Shown here: piece by piece, positions 36,617 through 45,704 of the stretch
How the letters are laid out: each line of letters starts with the position of its first letter
Position numbering within the stretch: the first letter of the stretch is position 1
Origin: Pseudomonas parasichuanensis
Lineage (GTDB): Bacteria > Pseudomonadota > Gammaproteobacteria > Pseudomonadales > Pseudomonadaceae
Reading direction: 5' to 3'
Assembly (NCBI RefSeq): GCF_021601385.1
Contig: NZ_BQHO01000004.1
Span: 1-64,000, forward strand
Length of the DNA: 64,000 bases
Position numbers and translations under genes: made by a program
The notes under the pieces: model-generated
What the model was told of the DNA's origin: nothing
Database searches by the model: none
Seen by the model: only the letters and a program-made list of their open reading frames with translations

Positions 36617-38334
36617 GCGCCACCTCCGGCCTGCAACGGGCGTTGCGCCGGGCCCTGGCCAAGGGCATGCAGAATGTCACGGGCCGGGCCGAAGCCTTGC
36701 ATGCGTCCTTCGTTGAGCACCAGCAGTTTGTCGGCCTGGGCCAGCGCCGCGCTGCGATGCGTCACCAGCACCACGGTGCGGCCCTGGGCCTTGAGCTGCA
36801 TCAGGGCGCTGGCCAGGGCGGCTTCGCCGTGGCTGTCGAGGTTGGAGTTGGGTTCGTCGAGCACGATCAGGCACGGGTTGCCATACAGCGCGCGGGCCAG
36901 GGCAATGCGTTGCTTCTGCCCGCCGGACAGGTCGGCGCCCGCCTCGCCCAGGCGGGTGTCGTAGCCCTGGGGCAGGCGCAGGATCAGCTCGTGCACCCCC
37001 GCCAGGCGCGCGGCCTCGACCACCTTGGGGCCATCCAGCTCGCCGAAGCGGGCGATGTTCTCGGCAATGCTGCCGCGCAGCAGCTCGATGTTCTGCGGCA
37101 GGTAGCCGATGTGCGGGCCGAGGGCCTCGCGGTCCCACTGCGTGAGCTCGGCGCCATCCAGGCGCACGTGGCCGGCCAGCGTCGGCCATACGCCCACCAA
37201 TACCTTGGCCAGGGTCGACTTGCCCGAGCCCGAGGCACCGAGCACACCCAGCAACTCACCCGGCGCCAGGCTCAAGCTCACCTGCTGCAGCGTGGCCAGG
37301 TTGCGCCCGGGCGGGCCGGCGCTGAGCTGCTCCACCGCCAGGGCACCGGCGGGTGCCGGCAACGGCATCGGCGCCGGCGGCTCGGGGTGCTCGCGCAACA
37401 GGCTGTCGAGGCGCTGGTAGGCCAGTTGGGCGCCGCTCCACTGCTTCCACACCGCGATCAGCTGGTCGATCGGGCTGAGCACCCGGCCCATGAGGATGGA
37501 GCCGGCGATCATCATGCCGGGGGTCATCTGCCCTTCGATCACCAGCAGCGCGCCCAGGCCCAGTACCAGCGACTGCAGGCACAGGCGCAGGCCCTTGCTG
37601 CTGGCGGTGATCACCGCCGAGGTGTCGCTGGCGCGGTTCTGCAGGTCGAGGAAGCGCCCGTGCAGGGTGAACCAGCGCTGGCGCAGGGCGCCGAGCATGC
37701 CCATGGCCTGGATGCTTTCGGCGCTTTGCAGCTGGCTGCCGGCCAGCAGGGTCGATTGCTGCTGTACGTTGCTGGCCTCGGCCAGGGTGGCATGGGTCAG
37801 GCGTTCGTTGAGCACGGCCAGGCCGACCAGCAGCAGCGCACCGACCGTGGCCATCACCCCGAGCCACACATTGAAGAGGTAGATCACCGCCAGGTAGAGG
37901 GGGAACCAGGGGGCATCGAAGAAGGCGAACAACGCAGGCCCGGTGACGAACTGGCGCAGTTGGGTGAGGTCGTTCAACGCTTGCCCGGCGGCACCATCAC
38001 GCTGGCGCAAGTTACGCTCGAAGGCCGCGCGGTACACACGCAGGTTGAAACTTTTCTCCAACTGGTTACCCACGCGGATAACAATGAAACTGCGTACTGC
38101 TTCCAGCGCACCGATATAAACGAAAAAGCCGACGACCATTAACGTCAGCATCCATAACGTGGTGGTGTTCTGCGAACTCAGTACACGGTCGTACACTTGC
38201 AACATATAAATGGACGGCACCAACATCAATAGATTGATGAGTGCGGTAAAACAGCCGACGCTGATCAAGGTCGACTTGTAATTGCCCAGCGCCGCCCACA
38301 AGGGCGCCCCGGGCTTATGGCTCGGTAGTTTCAT
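36613..38334 (-). CDS. aprD: Type I secretion ABC transporter, permease-ATPase (PrtD type)
   Basis: The 573-residue protein has an N-terminal membrane domain of six helices (about 20-300) without a C39 peptidase. The ATPase follows with Walker [10 protein letters not shown] at about 365, the signature [15 protein letters not shown] and Walker [13 protein letters not shown]. It recognises the C-terminal signal of AprA and powers export. It follows inh by about 45 bases and overlaps aprE by four. Confidence 0.94.
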   Translation of the reverse strand: MKLPSHKPGAPLWAALGNYKSTLISVGCFTALINLLMLVPSIYMLQVYDRVLSSQNTTTLWMLTLMVVGFFVYIGALEAVRSFIVIRVGNQLEKSFNLRVYRAAFERNLRQRDGAAGQALNDLTQLRQFVTGPALFAFFDAPWFPLYLAVIYLFNVWLGVMATVGALLLVGLAVLNERLTHATLAEASNVQQQSTLLAGSQLQSAESIQAMGMLGALRQRWFTLHGRFLDLQNRASDTSAVITASSKGLRLCLQSLVLGLGALLVIEGQMTPGMMIAGSILMGRVLSPIDQLIAVWKQWSGAQLAYQRLDSLLREHPEPPAPMPLPAPAGALAVEQLSAGPPGRNLATLQQVSLSLAPGELLGVLGASGSGKSTLAKVLVGVWPTLAGHVRLDGAELTQWDREALGPHIGYLPQNIELLRGSIAENIARFGELDGPKVVEAARLAGVHELILRLPQGYDTRLGEAGADLSGGQKQRIALARALYGNPCLIVLDEPNSNLDSHGEAALASALMQLKAQGRTVVLVTHRSAALAQADKLLVLNEGRMQGFGPARDILHALGQGPAQRPLQAGGGA

Positions 38335-38378
38335 GTTTCGCCCTGCTTGCCTGGAACGTTTGACGTTACAGGCGGGGG

Positions 38379-38756
38379 TTATTTGTCCAGGCGCTCGAGC
38401 ACCAGTTGCTTGCCGTCAGGGGCGGTCCAGGCGTAGCGCTGGACGCTTTCGCGGCTGAAGTGCACCACGCTGCTGCCGTCAGCGCCCACCAGGGCCAGGG
38501 TGTCGGGGGTCACCAGCCAGCTGCCTGGGCGCACACCCAGCAGGCCCTCGGCGCAATCGAGGTCACCTGCAAGCTTGCCTTCGCTGGCTTGCAGGCTCAG
38601 GTCGCAGGCCTGGGCCTGCTGTTGTACGGGGTATAACTGCCAACGGCCGGCCAGTTGCGCGGCGTTGGGGAGTAACAGGCTGCTCGCCATGGCTACCTCG
38701 GTCATCGACATCAGCGTGATCGCGGCCTGCGCGACCCTTCGCAAGGTTGAATTCAT
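38379..38756 (-). CDS. inh: Periplasmic alkaline protease inhibitor
   Basis: The 125-residue protein has a signal peptide ending [10 protein letters not shown]. The mature barrel begins with the inhibitory trunk [15 protein letters not shown], whose first residues reach into the protease active site. A disulfide is formed by the cysteines in QACDLSL and LDCAEGL. It guards the periplasm against stray AprA. It lies between aprA and the secretion genes, as in P. fluorescens-type loci. Confidence 0.92.
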   Translation of the reverse strand: MNSTLRRVAQAAITLMSMTEVAMASSLLLPNAAQLAGRWQLYPVQQQAQACDLSLQASEGKLAGDLDCAEGLLGVRPGSWLVTPDTLALVGADGSSVVHFSRESVQRYAWTAPDGKQLVLERLDK

Positions 38757-38774
38757 CTGCCTGCCTCATCAAGG

Positions 38775-38806
38775 CAAGGGGCGACGCGCAAGCACCGCCC
38801 CCTTGT
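38775..38806 (-). other. Stem-loop between aprA and inh
   Basis: On the minus strand CAAGGGG ... CCCCTTG encloses a GC-rich loop about 5 bases after the aprA stop, with no T-run. It may stabilise the aprA end or weaken readthrough so that the protease is made in excess over the secretion genes. The role is inference. Confidence 0.5.
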
Positions 38807-38810
38807 TGCA

Positions 38811-40268
38811 TCAGACCACGATGTCAGTGACAGCGGCCTGGCCAACGGTGGTCACCAGGAAATCGCCGAGGCTGTTCCCGGTGAAGTCGATGGCCAGGCT
38901 GCCCAGGTTGGTCGCCTGGTCGTAGCTCAGCACCGCCTCGCCGGCATGGCCGGTGAAGGCGTTGACGAACTGCAGCGGCAGCTTGCCCACGGCAAAGGCG
39001 GCAATGCCCGACAGGTCGATCTTGTCCTGGCCGCTGGTGAAGTCCATGATCCGGTCCGGTGCCGCCTTGGCCGAATCACTGACCGCGCCGAACACGAAGG
39101 TGTCCGCGCCCGCACCGCCCCACAGGGTATCGGCACCGCCCCCGCCATAGATGATGTCGTTGCCGGCCCCGCCCTTGAGCAGGTTGGCCACGGCATTGCC
39201 GATCAGCAGGTCGTTGCCCGAACCGCCGAAGGCATTCTCCACGGTGACGCCCTTGGCGATGGACACGTTGCCGACCATGCCGCCCACGTCGGAGAACGAC
39301 GCCTCGTTGAGGTTGATCTTCTGGTTCTGGGTGAACCCGGAGAAGTCCAGGGTGTCATTGCCGCCGCCGTCCCACACCGCGAACACCACCTTGGACACCG
39401 CCGAGGTCGCCGAGTAGAAGTCGCGATCGGCAGTGGAGTTGAAGCCATACACCGTGTCGCCCGAACGGGTTGCGTAGTTGGCGCCGTAGAGTTTCTGGAT
39501 CGCCGCGATATCGTCCACCAGCGGCGCCGAGGCGTAGTACTGCCCGCCGCCCTTGACGAAGTTCTGCGCGGTGTTGCTCTCGCTCCAGTAGCTCATGACG
39601 CTGTAGCCGCGGGTATCCTGGGCGTAGGTGGCGTCGCGGTAGGTCGGGTTGCCATTGCCGGCGTTGTAGTCGCCGGGGTGGGACAACCCGAGCACGTGGC
39701 CGATCTCGTGGGTGAGGGTCTGGCGCCCGTAGTTGCCGGTGCCCGGAGTGGTGTTGACCTGGTAGCCGCTGTTGATCAGGTACCAGGATTCACCCTTGTG
39801 CGAGCCCGGCTGGTCGAATGGCAGGTAGGCGAAGGCCGCGCCGCCGTCGTTGGCGCTGTAGTTGCCGAAGGTCATGTGACCGTCGCCGCCCGATGCCGCC
39901 TCGGTAAAGGTTACCTTGGCCACATCCGCCCAGGACTGCATGGCGAGCTTGGCCTGGTCCTTCTGCAGGCTGCTGAACTGGCTGAAGCTGCCCAGTTCGC
40001 GGCTGTAGAAGTCCGACGGTGCGCGGGTGAGGAAGGTGTAGGTGAGGCTGATGGTGCCGTCCTTATTCAGGTCTTTCCAGGCCGCACCATCGCGCAGGAT
40101 GAAATCGGCCGCCTGGTCGACGGTATAGGACGGTTTGCCGTTGATGTTGGCGCCGCCGCGATCGTACTGATGGGCGAAGCTGTCGATCAAACCGGCCCCG
40201 GTACTCGGCCCGTGCGGTTGTAACGCAGAAGTGGCCGAAACACTGGCATTAACTTTGACTTTCGACAT
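38811..40268 (-). CDS. aprA: Serralysin-type alkaline metalloprotease
   Basis: The 485-residue protein lacks a signal peptide. The catalytic domain has [16 protein letters not shown] near residue 185 and the Met-turn SVMSYW, with the zinc tyrosine in that context. RTX repeats ([30 protein letters not shown]) follow from about 355, and the C-terminus ends VTDIVV, the usual Asp plus hydrophobic type I secretion signal. It is secreted by AprDEF and calcium-dependent. The ATG at 40268 has AAGGA nine bases upstream; a start nine codons earlier is possible but less likely. In P. entomophila the homologue is a virulence protease. Confidence 0.96.
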   Translation of the reverse strand: MSKVKVNASVSATSALQPHGPSTGAGLIDSFAHQYDRGGANINGKPSYTVDQAADFILRDGAAWKDLNKDGTISLTYTFLTRAPSDFYSRELGSFSQFSSLQKDQAKLAMQSWADVAKVTFTEAASGGDGHMTFGNYSANDGGAAFAYLPFDQPGSHKGESWYLINSGYQVNTTPGTGNYGRQTLTHEIGHVLGLSHPGDYNAGNGNPTYRDATYAQDTRGYSVMSYWSESNTAQNFVKGGGQYYASAPLVDDIAAIQKLYGANYATRSGDTVYGFNSTADRDFYSATSAVSKVVFAVWDGGGNDTLDFSGFTQNQKINLNEASFSDVGGMVGNVSIAKGVTVENAFGGSGNDLLIGNAVANLLKGGAGNDIIYGGGGADTLWGGAGADTFVFGAVSDSAKAAPDRIMDFTSGQDKIDLSGIAAFAVGKLPLQFVNAFTGHAGEAVLSYDQATNLGSLAIDFTGNSLGDFLVTTVGQAAVTDIVV

Positions 40269-40709
40269 GCAGGTTACTTCCTTGTTTACAAACAAGCGTT
40301 GATGTCAGACAGGAGTCTCCCACTTGGCGAGTTCATCCTGTCACTCGCCCTTATGAGGCGCAAAAAAACTGACACATATTGAAACTTTCTGTCCAGCGTT
40401 TTCTGACAGTCTTTTTTCGTTTGTGAACACCGACACTGTCATGCCGTTATTTGCGCAAACTGTTATTACCCCGGCAAACCTCGATAAAACCATGAGTCCC
40501 GTTAATGACTCCGTGGTTTTTATTCATCCGCTCGAAGTTTACTTATGAAAATGCGACCACTTGATGTTCATTCGAAGCAGCATTTCGTTTAGGCGCTTTA
40601 CTGCGCGACAACCGGCCGCATGACCCTCCGTCGCCTGGCCGTTGACTTGCCCGCGCCCTCGGCGCTCATTAGGCGTTGGTCAAAAGCCCTTTCCTGACAG
40701 GACGACACG
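40269..40709. promoter_or_regulatory. aprA upstream region (no gene)
   Basis: This 441-base gap is AT-richer than its neighbours. Near aprA the minus strand carries a palindrome CTTGTTT-GT-AAACAAG (40281-40296) touching the ribosome site, and the sequence CAAGGAAG (40277-40284) that fits an RsmA/E site. Further up, GGCGAGT ... ACTCGCC (40326-40349) can form a hairpin. Two CTGTCAG/CTGGACAG blocks lie near 40395-40415. No sure -10/-35 pair was found. Confidence 0.5.
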
Positions 40710-41087
40710 ATGACAAGACTCACGGTGCAATCCGGCGATTTCTTGCAAGGTGAAGGCGAGTATCGCAACGGAGCGCTCACACTCAAGACCCCGCGCAGCC
40801 CCTCGCCTGGCGAGCGCATTTCCCTCACACGCATCCAGGAGCTGAAACTGGCCAACCTGGAGTCGACGCGCAGCCTGGGCGGTACCCTGGGCTGGGGCGT
40901 GGCCGGCGCGTTGGTGGCCGGGCCGGTCGGCCTGCTCGCCGGCCTGTTGCTGGGTGGCAAGGAGGAGGAAGTGACCTTCATCGCCACCTTCAAGGATGGC
41001 CGCAAGCTGCTGGCCATCACCGATGGCAAGACCTGGTCGAAGATCGACGACACCTGGCGCCGGCATCAACGGCCAGTCGCCGCCTGA
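40710..41087 (+). CDS. Hypothetical protein with a glycine-rich hydrophobic hairpin
   Basis: The 125-residue protein has an N-terminal beta-rich part (VQSGDFLQGEGEYRNGALTL) and a central hydrophobic glycine-rich stretch (LGGTLGWGVAGALVAGPVGL, then AGLLLGG), like glycine-zipper membrane hairpins. A C-terminal domain follows (EEEVTFIATFKDGRKLLAI). A TGACAGGACG upstream gives the ribosome site. The membrane part may be a bacteriocin-like or Gly-zipper anchor. No family is recognised. It lies between divergent aprA and a TonB-dependent receptor. Confidence 0.7.
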   Translation: MTRLTVQSGDFLQGEGEYRNGALTLKTPRSPSPGERISLTRIQELKLANLESTRSLGGTLGWGVAGALVAGPVGLLAGLLLGGKEEEVTFIATFKDGRKLLAITDGKTWSKIDDTWRRHQRPVAA

Positions 41088-41115
41088 ATTTACCCGGCCC
41101 CCACACGTTTTCTCC

Positions 41116-41139
41116 CTGAGTGCCTGCGTTTGCAGGCAC
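41116..41139 (+). terminator. Hairpin after the 40710 gene
   Basis: GAGTGCCTGC-GTTT-GCAGGCACTC is a perfect ten-base stem, 28 bases past the stop. It lacks a T-run, so it may be a weak terminator. Confidence 0.5.
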
Positions 41140-41282
41140 TCGCTCGTGTGCGCCTGTTAACATGGCGCCCTTTTGCATCCGCCTGACCTGCGCAACGCTG
41201 GCCGGCCACCCCTGCCCGACACCTGCCCTGCCGACCGCCGCCGACCGATAACGGCTGCGTCGGTATTTTCAAGGAGCCCCGC

Positions 41283-43424
41283 ATGACCCCGCTTCGCCCT
41301 CGCCTGCCCCTTGGCCTGATCGGCCTCGGCCTTGCCCTGCACAGCACCCATGCCCTGGCGGCAGACACTGTGGCCCTGGCACCGGTAAAGGTCACCGAGG
41401 TGTACGGCAGTGATGGCTACCAGGCCCGCGAGGCGCAGGTTGGCGGGCTGCACAATGCGCCGCTGCTCGATACCCCGGCCGCCGTCAGCGTGTTCACCCG
41501 CCAACTGCTCGACGACCGCCAGGTGCGCAAACTGAGCGAAGTGCTGCAGAGCGACGCCTCGGTGGGTGAAAGCTATGCGCCGGTCGGCTACTACGAAAAC
41601 TTCAACGTGCGCGGTTTCGAGCTCAATGCCGCCAGCAGCTACCGGGTCAACGGCCAGACCATCGCCGGCGAGCAGAACGTGGCGCTGGAAAACAAACAGC
41701 AGGTGGAGCTGCTCAAGGGGTTGTCCGGGCTGCAAAGCGGGGTGTCGGAGCCTGGCGGGCTGGTCAACTACGTGACCAAGCGCACGGAAGACGTGCGCAC
41801 GCTCAGTGCTTCCAGCAACGAACAGGGTGAACGCTACCTAGCCACCGACCTGGGCGGCTGGTTCGGCGCCGAGCGCCAGTTCGGCCTGCGCGTCAACCTG
41901 GCCCATGAGGACATCCGCAGCTACGTCGACCATGCCGACGGCAAGCGCGACTTCGCCTCGCTGGCCGCCGACTGGCAGATCAACCCCGACGCCGTGCTGG
42001 AGCTGGATGCCGAATACCAGCACCGCGAGCAGTACTCGGTGCCCGGCTACCAACTGCTGGGCGGCAGCCAGCTGCCACACAACGTCGACCCCAAGGACCA
42101 CCTGGCCTGGCAGCAGTGGGCCAAGCCTGTGCAGAACGACTCGCTGAACCTGGGCGGGCGCTTCAAGTACCGCTTCAACGATGACTGGAACGGCACCTTG
42201 AGTGCGTCGCGCAGCAAGGTGGTGATCGATGACTACAGCGCGTTTGCCTGGGGTAGCGCTCGCGGATGGGCATCGCATTTCAGCCCAGAAGGCGATTACG
42301 ACATCTATGACTTCCGCAGTCCGGATGACACGCGTCGAATCGATGAGGCCCAGGCCATGCTCGATGGTCGCTTCGACGCGCTCGGCGTCGGGCATGAACT
42401 GACAGTCGGTACCAGTGCACAGCGACGAACACTTGATCAACGTTCCTACTACAACGAGCTGCTGGCAGAACCCGGCAACATCTACACCGGCGCACCGGCG
42501 CTGGCACCGTCCGACAAGCCCATCGGCGACAGCGAACGCCGCCTGGACAGCCGCCAGTACGGCCTGTTCATCAGCGACCGCATCACCTTCAACGAACACT
42601 GGCAGACCGTCATCGGCGCCCGCGAAGTGCGCCTGGACGAGAAGACCTGGGATGAAAACGGTGTCGCCGGCCGGCATACCCGGCAATACCAGTTGCTACC
42701 CAACGCCGCGCTGATCTACAAGCCGCAGGCGGATACCACGCTGTACGCCAGCTATTCAAAAGGTCTGTCCGCCGGCGGCACGGCCCCGTGGTTCACCAAC
42801 AACAAAACAGAAATCCTCTCCCCTACCCTGTCACGCCAGCTGGAGCTGGGCATCAAACGCGACTGGCAGGGCATGAGCTTCAGCGCCGCGCTGTTCCAGA
42901 TCCGCCAGGCCTACCAGTACGCGCAGCCGCAGGGCGACGGCAGCTTCACCTACGTGCAGCAGGGCCAGCAGAAGAACACCGGCCTGGAACTGGGCGCCAG
43001 CGGCTGGGCAACTTCGAAACTGCAACTGCAGGCCAGTGCCGCAGCAATCCGCGCCCGGGTGCAGGACAGCGGCACCGACGCCTACGAAGGCCACCAGGCG
43101 ATCAACGTGCCCCGCCTGCGCGCCGCGCTGCACGCCGACTACGCCCTGCCCGTGCCGGGCCTGGCGCTGCTCGGCGGCGCGCGCTACAGCGCCAGCAAAT
43201 ATGCCAGCCAAGCCGGTAACGTCGAAGTCGGCGGCTACACCGTGTTCGACATCGGCAGCCGCTACAGCACCCGCATCGGCGGCTACGACACCGTGCTGCG
43301 CCTGACCGTGGACAACCTGTTCGACAAGCGCTACTGGCGCGACGTGGGCGACTACCTGGGTGACAACTACCTGTTCCAGGGCGCGCCGCGCACGGCAAGG
43401 CTGTCGGCTTCGGTGAGTTTCTAA
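41283..43424 (+). CDS. TonB-dependent siderophore-type receptor
   Basis: The 713-residue protein has a signal peptide (LGLIGLGLALHSTHALA). The plug begins APVKVTEVYGSDGY and has LLDTPAAVSVFTRQLLDDR, then VRGFELN and GLVNYVTKRTEDVR. A 22-strand barrel ends in the outer-membrane signature RTARLSASVSF. There is no N-terminal signalling extension, and no sigma/anti-sigma pair is nearby. The ligand is not evident. A CAAGGAG ribosome site precedes the ATG. No clear Fur box was seen in the 190 bases upstream. Confidence 0.87.
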   Translation: MTPLRPRLPLGLIGLGLALHSTHALAADTVALAPVKVTEVYGSDGYQAREAQVGGLHNAPLLDTPAAVSVFTRQLLDDRQVRKLSEVLQSDASVGESYAPVGYYENFNVRGFELNAASSYRVNGQTIAGEQNVALENKQQVELLKGLSGLQSGVSEPGGLVNYVTKRTEDVRTLSASSNEQGERYLATDLGGWFGAERQFGLRVNLAHEDIRSYVDHADGKRDFASLAADWQINPDAVLELDAEYQHREQYSVPGYQLLGGSQLPHNVDPKDHLAWQQWAKPVQNDSLNLGGRFKYRFNDDWNGTLSASRSKVVIDDYSAFAWGSARGWASHFSPEGDYDIYDFRSPDDTRRIDEAQAMLDGRFDALGVGHELTVGTSAQRRTLDQRSYYNELLAEPGNIYTGAPALAPSDKPIGDSERRLDSRQYGLFISDRITFNEHWQTVIGAREVRLDEKTWDENGVAGRHTRQYQLLPNAALIYKPQADTTLYASYSKGLSAGGTAPWFTNNKTEILSPTLSRQLELGIKRDWQGMSFSAALFQIRQAYQYAQPQGDGSFTYVQQGQQKNTGLELGASGWATSKLQLQASAAAIRARVQDSGTDAYEGHQAINVPRLRAALHADYALPVPGLALLGGARYSASKYASQAGNVEVGGYTVFDIGSRYSTRIGGYDTVLRLTVDNLFDKRYWRDVGDYLGDNYLFQGAPRTARLSASVSF

Positions 43425-43437
43425 GCGTACTGCTTTC

Positions 43438-43554
43438 TGTAGGAGCGGCCTTGCGCCGCGAACGGGCCGCAACGCGGCCCCAACCATCTGTGCCGCACCG
43501 CAAGTCAACGGGGCCGCTTCGCGACCCGTTCGCGGCACAAGGCCGCTCCTACAG
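43438..43554. repeat. REP pair (GGAGCGGCC family)
   Basis: TGTAGGAGCGGCCTTGCGCC and its inverse at the right flank GGGCCGCAACGCGGCCC and GGGGCCGCTTCGCGACCC stems, directly after the receptor gene. Confidence 0.88.
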
Positions 43555-43620
43555 TGGTCGTGCAAGCCGATCAGGTGGACGGTAGCCGATGCGACCTGCC
43601 CCGCGAACGGGCGGTAAAAC

Positions 43621-43655
43621 AAAAAGCCCCCGAACCTTTCGATTCGGGGGCTTCT
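43621..43655 (-). terminator. Terminator of tRNA-Ser
   Basis: AAGCCCCCGAA-CCTTTCGA-TTCGGGGGCTT is an eleven-base stem, 10 bases past the tRNA on the minus strand. Confidence 0.9.
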
Positions 43656-43664
43656 CGTAGAATG

Positions 43665-43754
43665 TGGCGGTGAAGAAGGGATTTGAACCCTTGATACGAT
43701 TTCTCGTATACACACTTTCCAGGCGTGCTCCTTCGACCACTCGGACACTTCACC
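43665..43754 (-). tRNA. tRNA-Ser (GGA)
   Basis: This is a 90-nt class II tRNA with a GGTGAAG/CTTCACC acceptor stem, anticodon loop CTGGAAA (GGA) and a long variable arm (TACGAGAAATCGTA). The T-arm is GGTTCAAATCC and CCA is encoded. Confidence 0.97.
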
Positions 43755-43791
43755 GTTTCTCTTCAAGCTATTCAGCCTGTCGAGGCGCGCT

Positions 43792-43820
43792 AATTTAGTA
43801 GAAGCGCTTTTCTTTGGCAA
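43792..43820 (-). promoter_or_regulatory. Promoter of tRNA-Ser
   Basis: On the minus strand TTGCCA (43815-43820) and TAAATT (43792-43797) are 17 bases apart, followed by the GC-rich AGCGCGCC of stringently controlled promoters. Confidence 0.7.
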
Positions 43821-43960
43821 GCATTTTTTTCAGAATTTTCATGCGCTTAAGCCAATTAGCCGAATTCTCTGGGTTATCAAGGCAAAGCTGCCATTGTGGC
43901 CTGCGCTTTTACCCGCCGTTAATGCGCAGGCCCAATGGCGCGAGGGGTAGCGGCCCGGCG

Positions 43961-43976
43961 CTGACCAACCGGTCAG
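43961..43976. promoter_or_regulatory. TetR-type palindrome upstream of the crotonase gene
   Basis: CTGACC-AACC-GGTCAG is a perfect six-base dyad 68 bases before the start codon. Its shape resembles TetR-family operators. No regulator gene is adjacent. Confidence 0.4.
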
Positions 43977-44043
43977 TCTTGGCGCTTTACCTGGCAGGCG
44001 ACGCTGGGTAACGTCGTCGCCACGCCACCCTAAGGACTCTGCC

Positions 44044-44733
44044 ATGAGCGAGCTGATTACCTACCACGCCGAAGACGGCATCGCCACCCTGACCCTGAAC
44101 AATGGCAAGGTCAACGCGATCTCGCCGGACGTCATCAAGGCGTTCAACGCCGCGCTCGACCGCGCTGTTGAAGAACGTGCCATCGTGATCATTACCGGCC
44201 AGCCGGGCATTCTCTCCGGCGGCTACGACCTCAAGGTGATGACCGCCGGCCCCAAAGAAGCTGTCGGGCTGGTCACCGCCGGCTCCACCCTGGCCCGCCG
44301 CCTGCTCTCGCACCCCTTCCCGGTGATCGTCGCCTGCCCTGGCAACGCGGTGGCCAAGGGCGCCTTCCTGCTGCTGTCGGGCGACTACCGCATCGGTGTC
44401 GAAGGCCCCTACAAGATCTGCCTGAACGAAGTGCAGATCGGCATGACCATGCACCATGCCGGTATCGAACTGGCCCGTGACCGCCTGAGCCGTGCGGCCT
44501 TCCAGCGTTCGGTGAACAATGCCGAGGTGTTCGACCCGCAGTCTGCGGTGGCTGCTGGATTCCTCGACAAGGTGGTGCCGGCCGAGCAGTTGCAGGAAAC
44601 CGCCATGGCGGTGGCCCGCGAGATGAAGAAGTTGAACATGCTGGCGCACAAGAACACCAAGCTGAAGGTGCGCAAGGGCCTGCTGGAAGTGCTGGACGAG
44701 GCCATCCTGGCTGATCAGAACCACCTGGGCTGA
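44044..44733 (+). CDS. Crotonase/enoyl-CoA hydratase family protein
   Basis: The 229-residue protein is short for the family. The oxyanion-hole region ILSGGYDLKVM is present, and the helix region PVIVACPGNAVAKGAFLLL follows. The first catalytic glutamate of hydratases (in GGGxEL) is replaced here by GAFLLL. A glutamate at the second position is present in LNEVQIGM. It is therefore more likely an isomerase, a hydrolase or a specialised crotonase than a true hydratase. TAAGGACTC carries the ribosome site. Confidence 0.85.
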   Translation: MSELITYHAEDGIATLTLNNGKVNAISPDVIKAFNAALDRAVEERAIVIITGQPGILSGGYDLKVMTAGPKEAVGLVTAGSTLARRLLSHPFPVIVACPGNAVAKGAFLLLSGDYRIGVEGPYKICLNEVQIGMTMHHAGIELARDRLSRAAFQRSVNNAEVFDPQSAVAAGFLDKVVPAEQLQETAMAVAREMKKLNMLAHKNTKLKVRKGLLEVLDEAILADQNHLG

Positions 44734-44741
44734 TTGGCTCA

Positions 44742-44801
44742 CTGTGGGAGCGGCCTTGCGTCGCTCTCACAGGCAGTACGCAAAGACCGACTCCCACAGC
44801 A
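44742..44801. repeat. Degenerate REP-like repeat
   Basis: ACTGTGGGAGCGGCC and a degraded inverse (CGACTCCCACAGC) lie between the crotonase and plsC genes. The inner parts no longer match. Confidence 0.55.
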
Positions 44802-44861
44802 TTTGCCGCCATCAGTGCACGTCCGTACACTGCGCCGCGATCGTCTTGTGTGAGCCGTACC

Positions 44862-45581
44862 ATGCTTTATCTGCTTCGCATGCTCCTGCTGGGGCTGCAT
44901 TTCCTGCTCGTGGGTGTGCTCGGCCTGTTCATCGGCCTGCTGCGCCCGTTCAACCCCGACAACAGCCGCCTGTTCGCCCGCCTCTACAGCGTGCCCGCCG
45001 CCTGGTTCCTACGCATCAAGGTCAAGGCCGAGGTCGGCCCGTTGTGGGACCAGCCCCCAGGCTGCGTAATCATTGCCAACCATCAGTCCAACTACGACCT
45101 GTTCATCATTGGCCAGGTGGTACCGCGGCGCACCGTAGCCATCGGCAAGAAAAGCCTGGGCTGGGTCCCGCTGTTCGGCCAGCTGTTCTGGCTGGGCGGC
45201 AACGTGCTGATCGACCGTAAAAACAGCTTCCAGGCACGCCAGGCCCTGCAGGCGACCACCCGCACCCTGCAGCACGACACCTCGATCTGGGTCTTCCCCG
45301 AGGGTACGCGCAACCCCGGCGAGCAGCTGCTGCCCTTCAAGAAGGGGGCATTTCACATGGCGCTCGAAGCCGGCGTGCCGATCGTGCCGGTGTGCGTCAG
45401 CCGCTACTCGCAGCGCATGGCCCTGAACAGCTGGCGCCGGCGCACGGTGATCATCCGCTCGCTGGCACCGATCGCCACCGCAGGCCTGACCCAGCAGGAC
45501 CTGCCCGCGCTGATCGAGCAGTGCCAGGCGCAGATGCAGCACTGCATCGACCATATGGAAAACGAGCTGCCAGGCAACTGA
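44862..45581 (+). CDS. plsC: 1-acyl-sn-glycerol-3-phosphate acyltransferase
   Basis: The 239-residue protein has an N-terminal transmembrane helix (LLLGLHFLLVGVLGLFIGLL). The acyltransferase motifs are NHQSNYD (catalytic His-Asp) at about 73-79 and VFPEGTR at about 145, then VPIVPVCVSRY. It adds the second acyl chain in phosphatidic acid synthesis at the inner membrane. The start resembles E. coli PlsC (MLY). A GTG four codons upstream (44850) is an alternative. Confidence 0.9.
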   Translation: MLYLLRMLLLGLHFLLVGVLGLFIGLLRPFNPDNSRLFARLYSVPAAWFLRIKVKAEVGPLWDQPPGCVIIANHQSNYDLFIIGQVVPRRTVAIGKKSLGWVPLFGQLFWLGGNVLIDRKNSFQARQALQATTRTLQHDTSIWVFPEGTRNPGEQLLPFKKGAFHMALEAGVPIVPVCVSRYSQRMALNSWRRRTVIIRSLAPIATAGLTQQDLPALIEQCQAQMQHCIDHMENELPGN

Positions 45582-45704
45582 GCCTCGCGCTCGGGCCCTA
45601 TCGCTGGCAAGCCGGGCCCGCGCAAATCTTCATGCCCGCGGGTTGCCCCCAGCGCCCGCACAGCCCAAGCTGTCCGATGTGTTCAACCGAATAAGCGGAC
45701 AACC

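Noticed and set aside
34037-36964. 975-codon open frame on the plus strand across aprF and aprE
   Set aside because: It is the antisense shadow of aprF, aprE and aprD in GC-rich DNA; its translation is of low complexity (Gln, His, Arg, Leu) without any domain, while the minus strand encodes clear type I secretion proteins.
41283-43424. Fur-regulated siderophore system around the TonB receptor
   Set aside because: No biosynthesis genes, sigma/anti-sigma pair or convincing Fur box were found near it, so only the receptor is claimed.
43621-43655. Possible small RNA from the strong hairpin next to tRNA-Ser
   Set aside because: Its position directly after the tRNA and the symmetric GC stem fit a terminator; no promoter for a separate RNA was seen.
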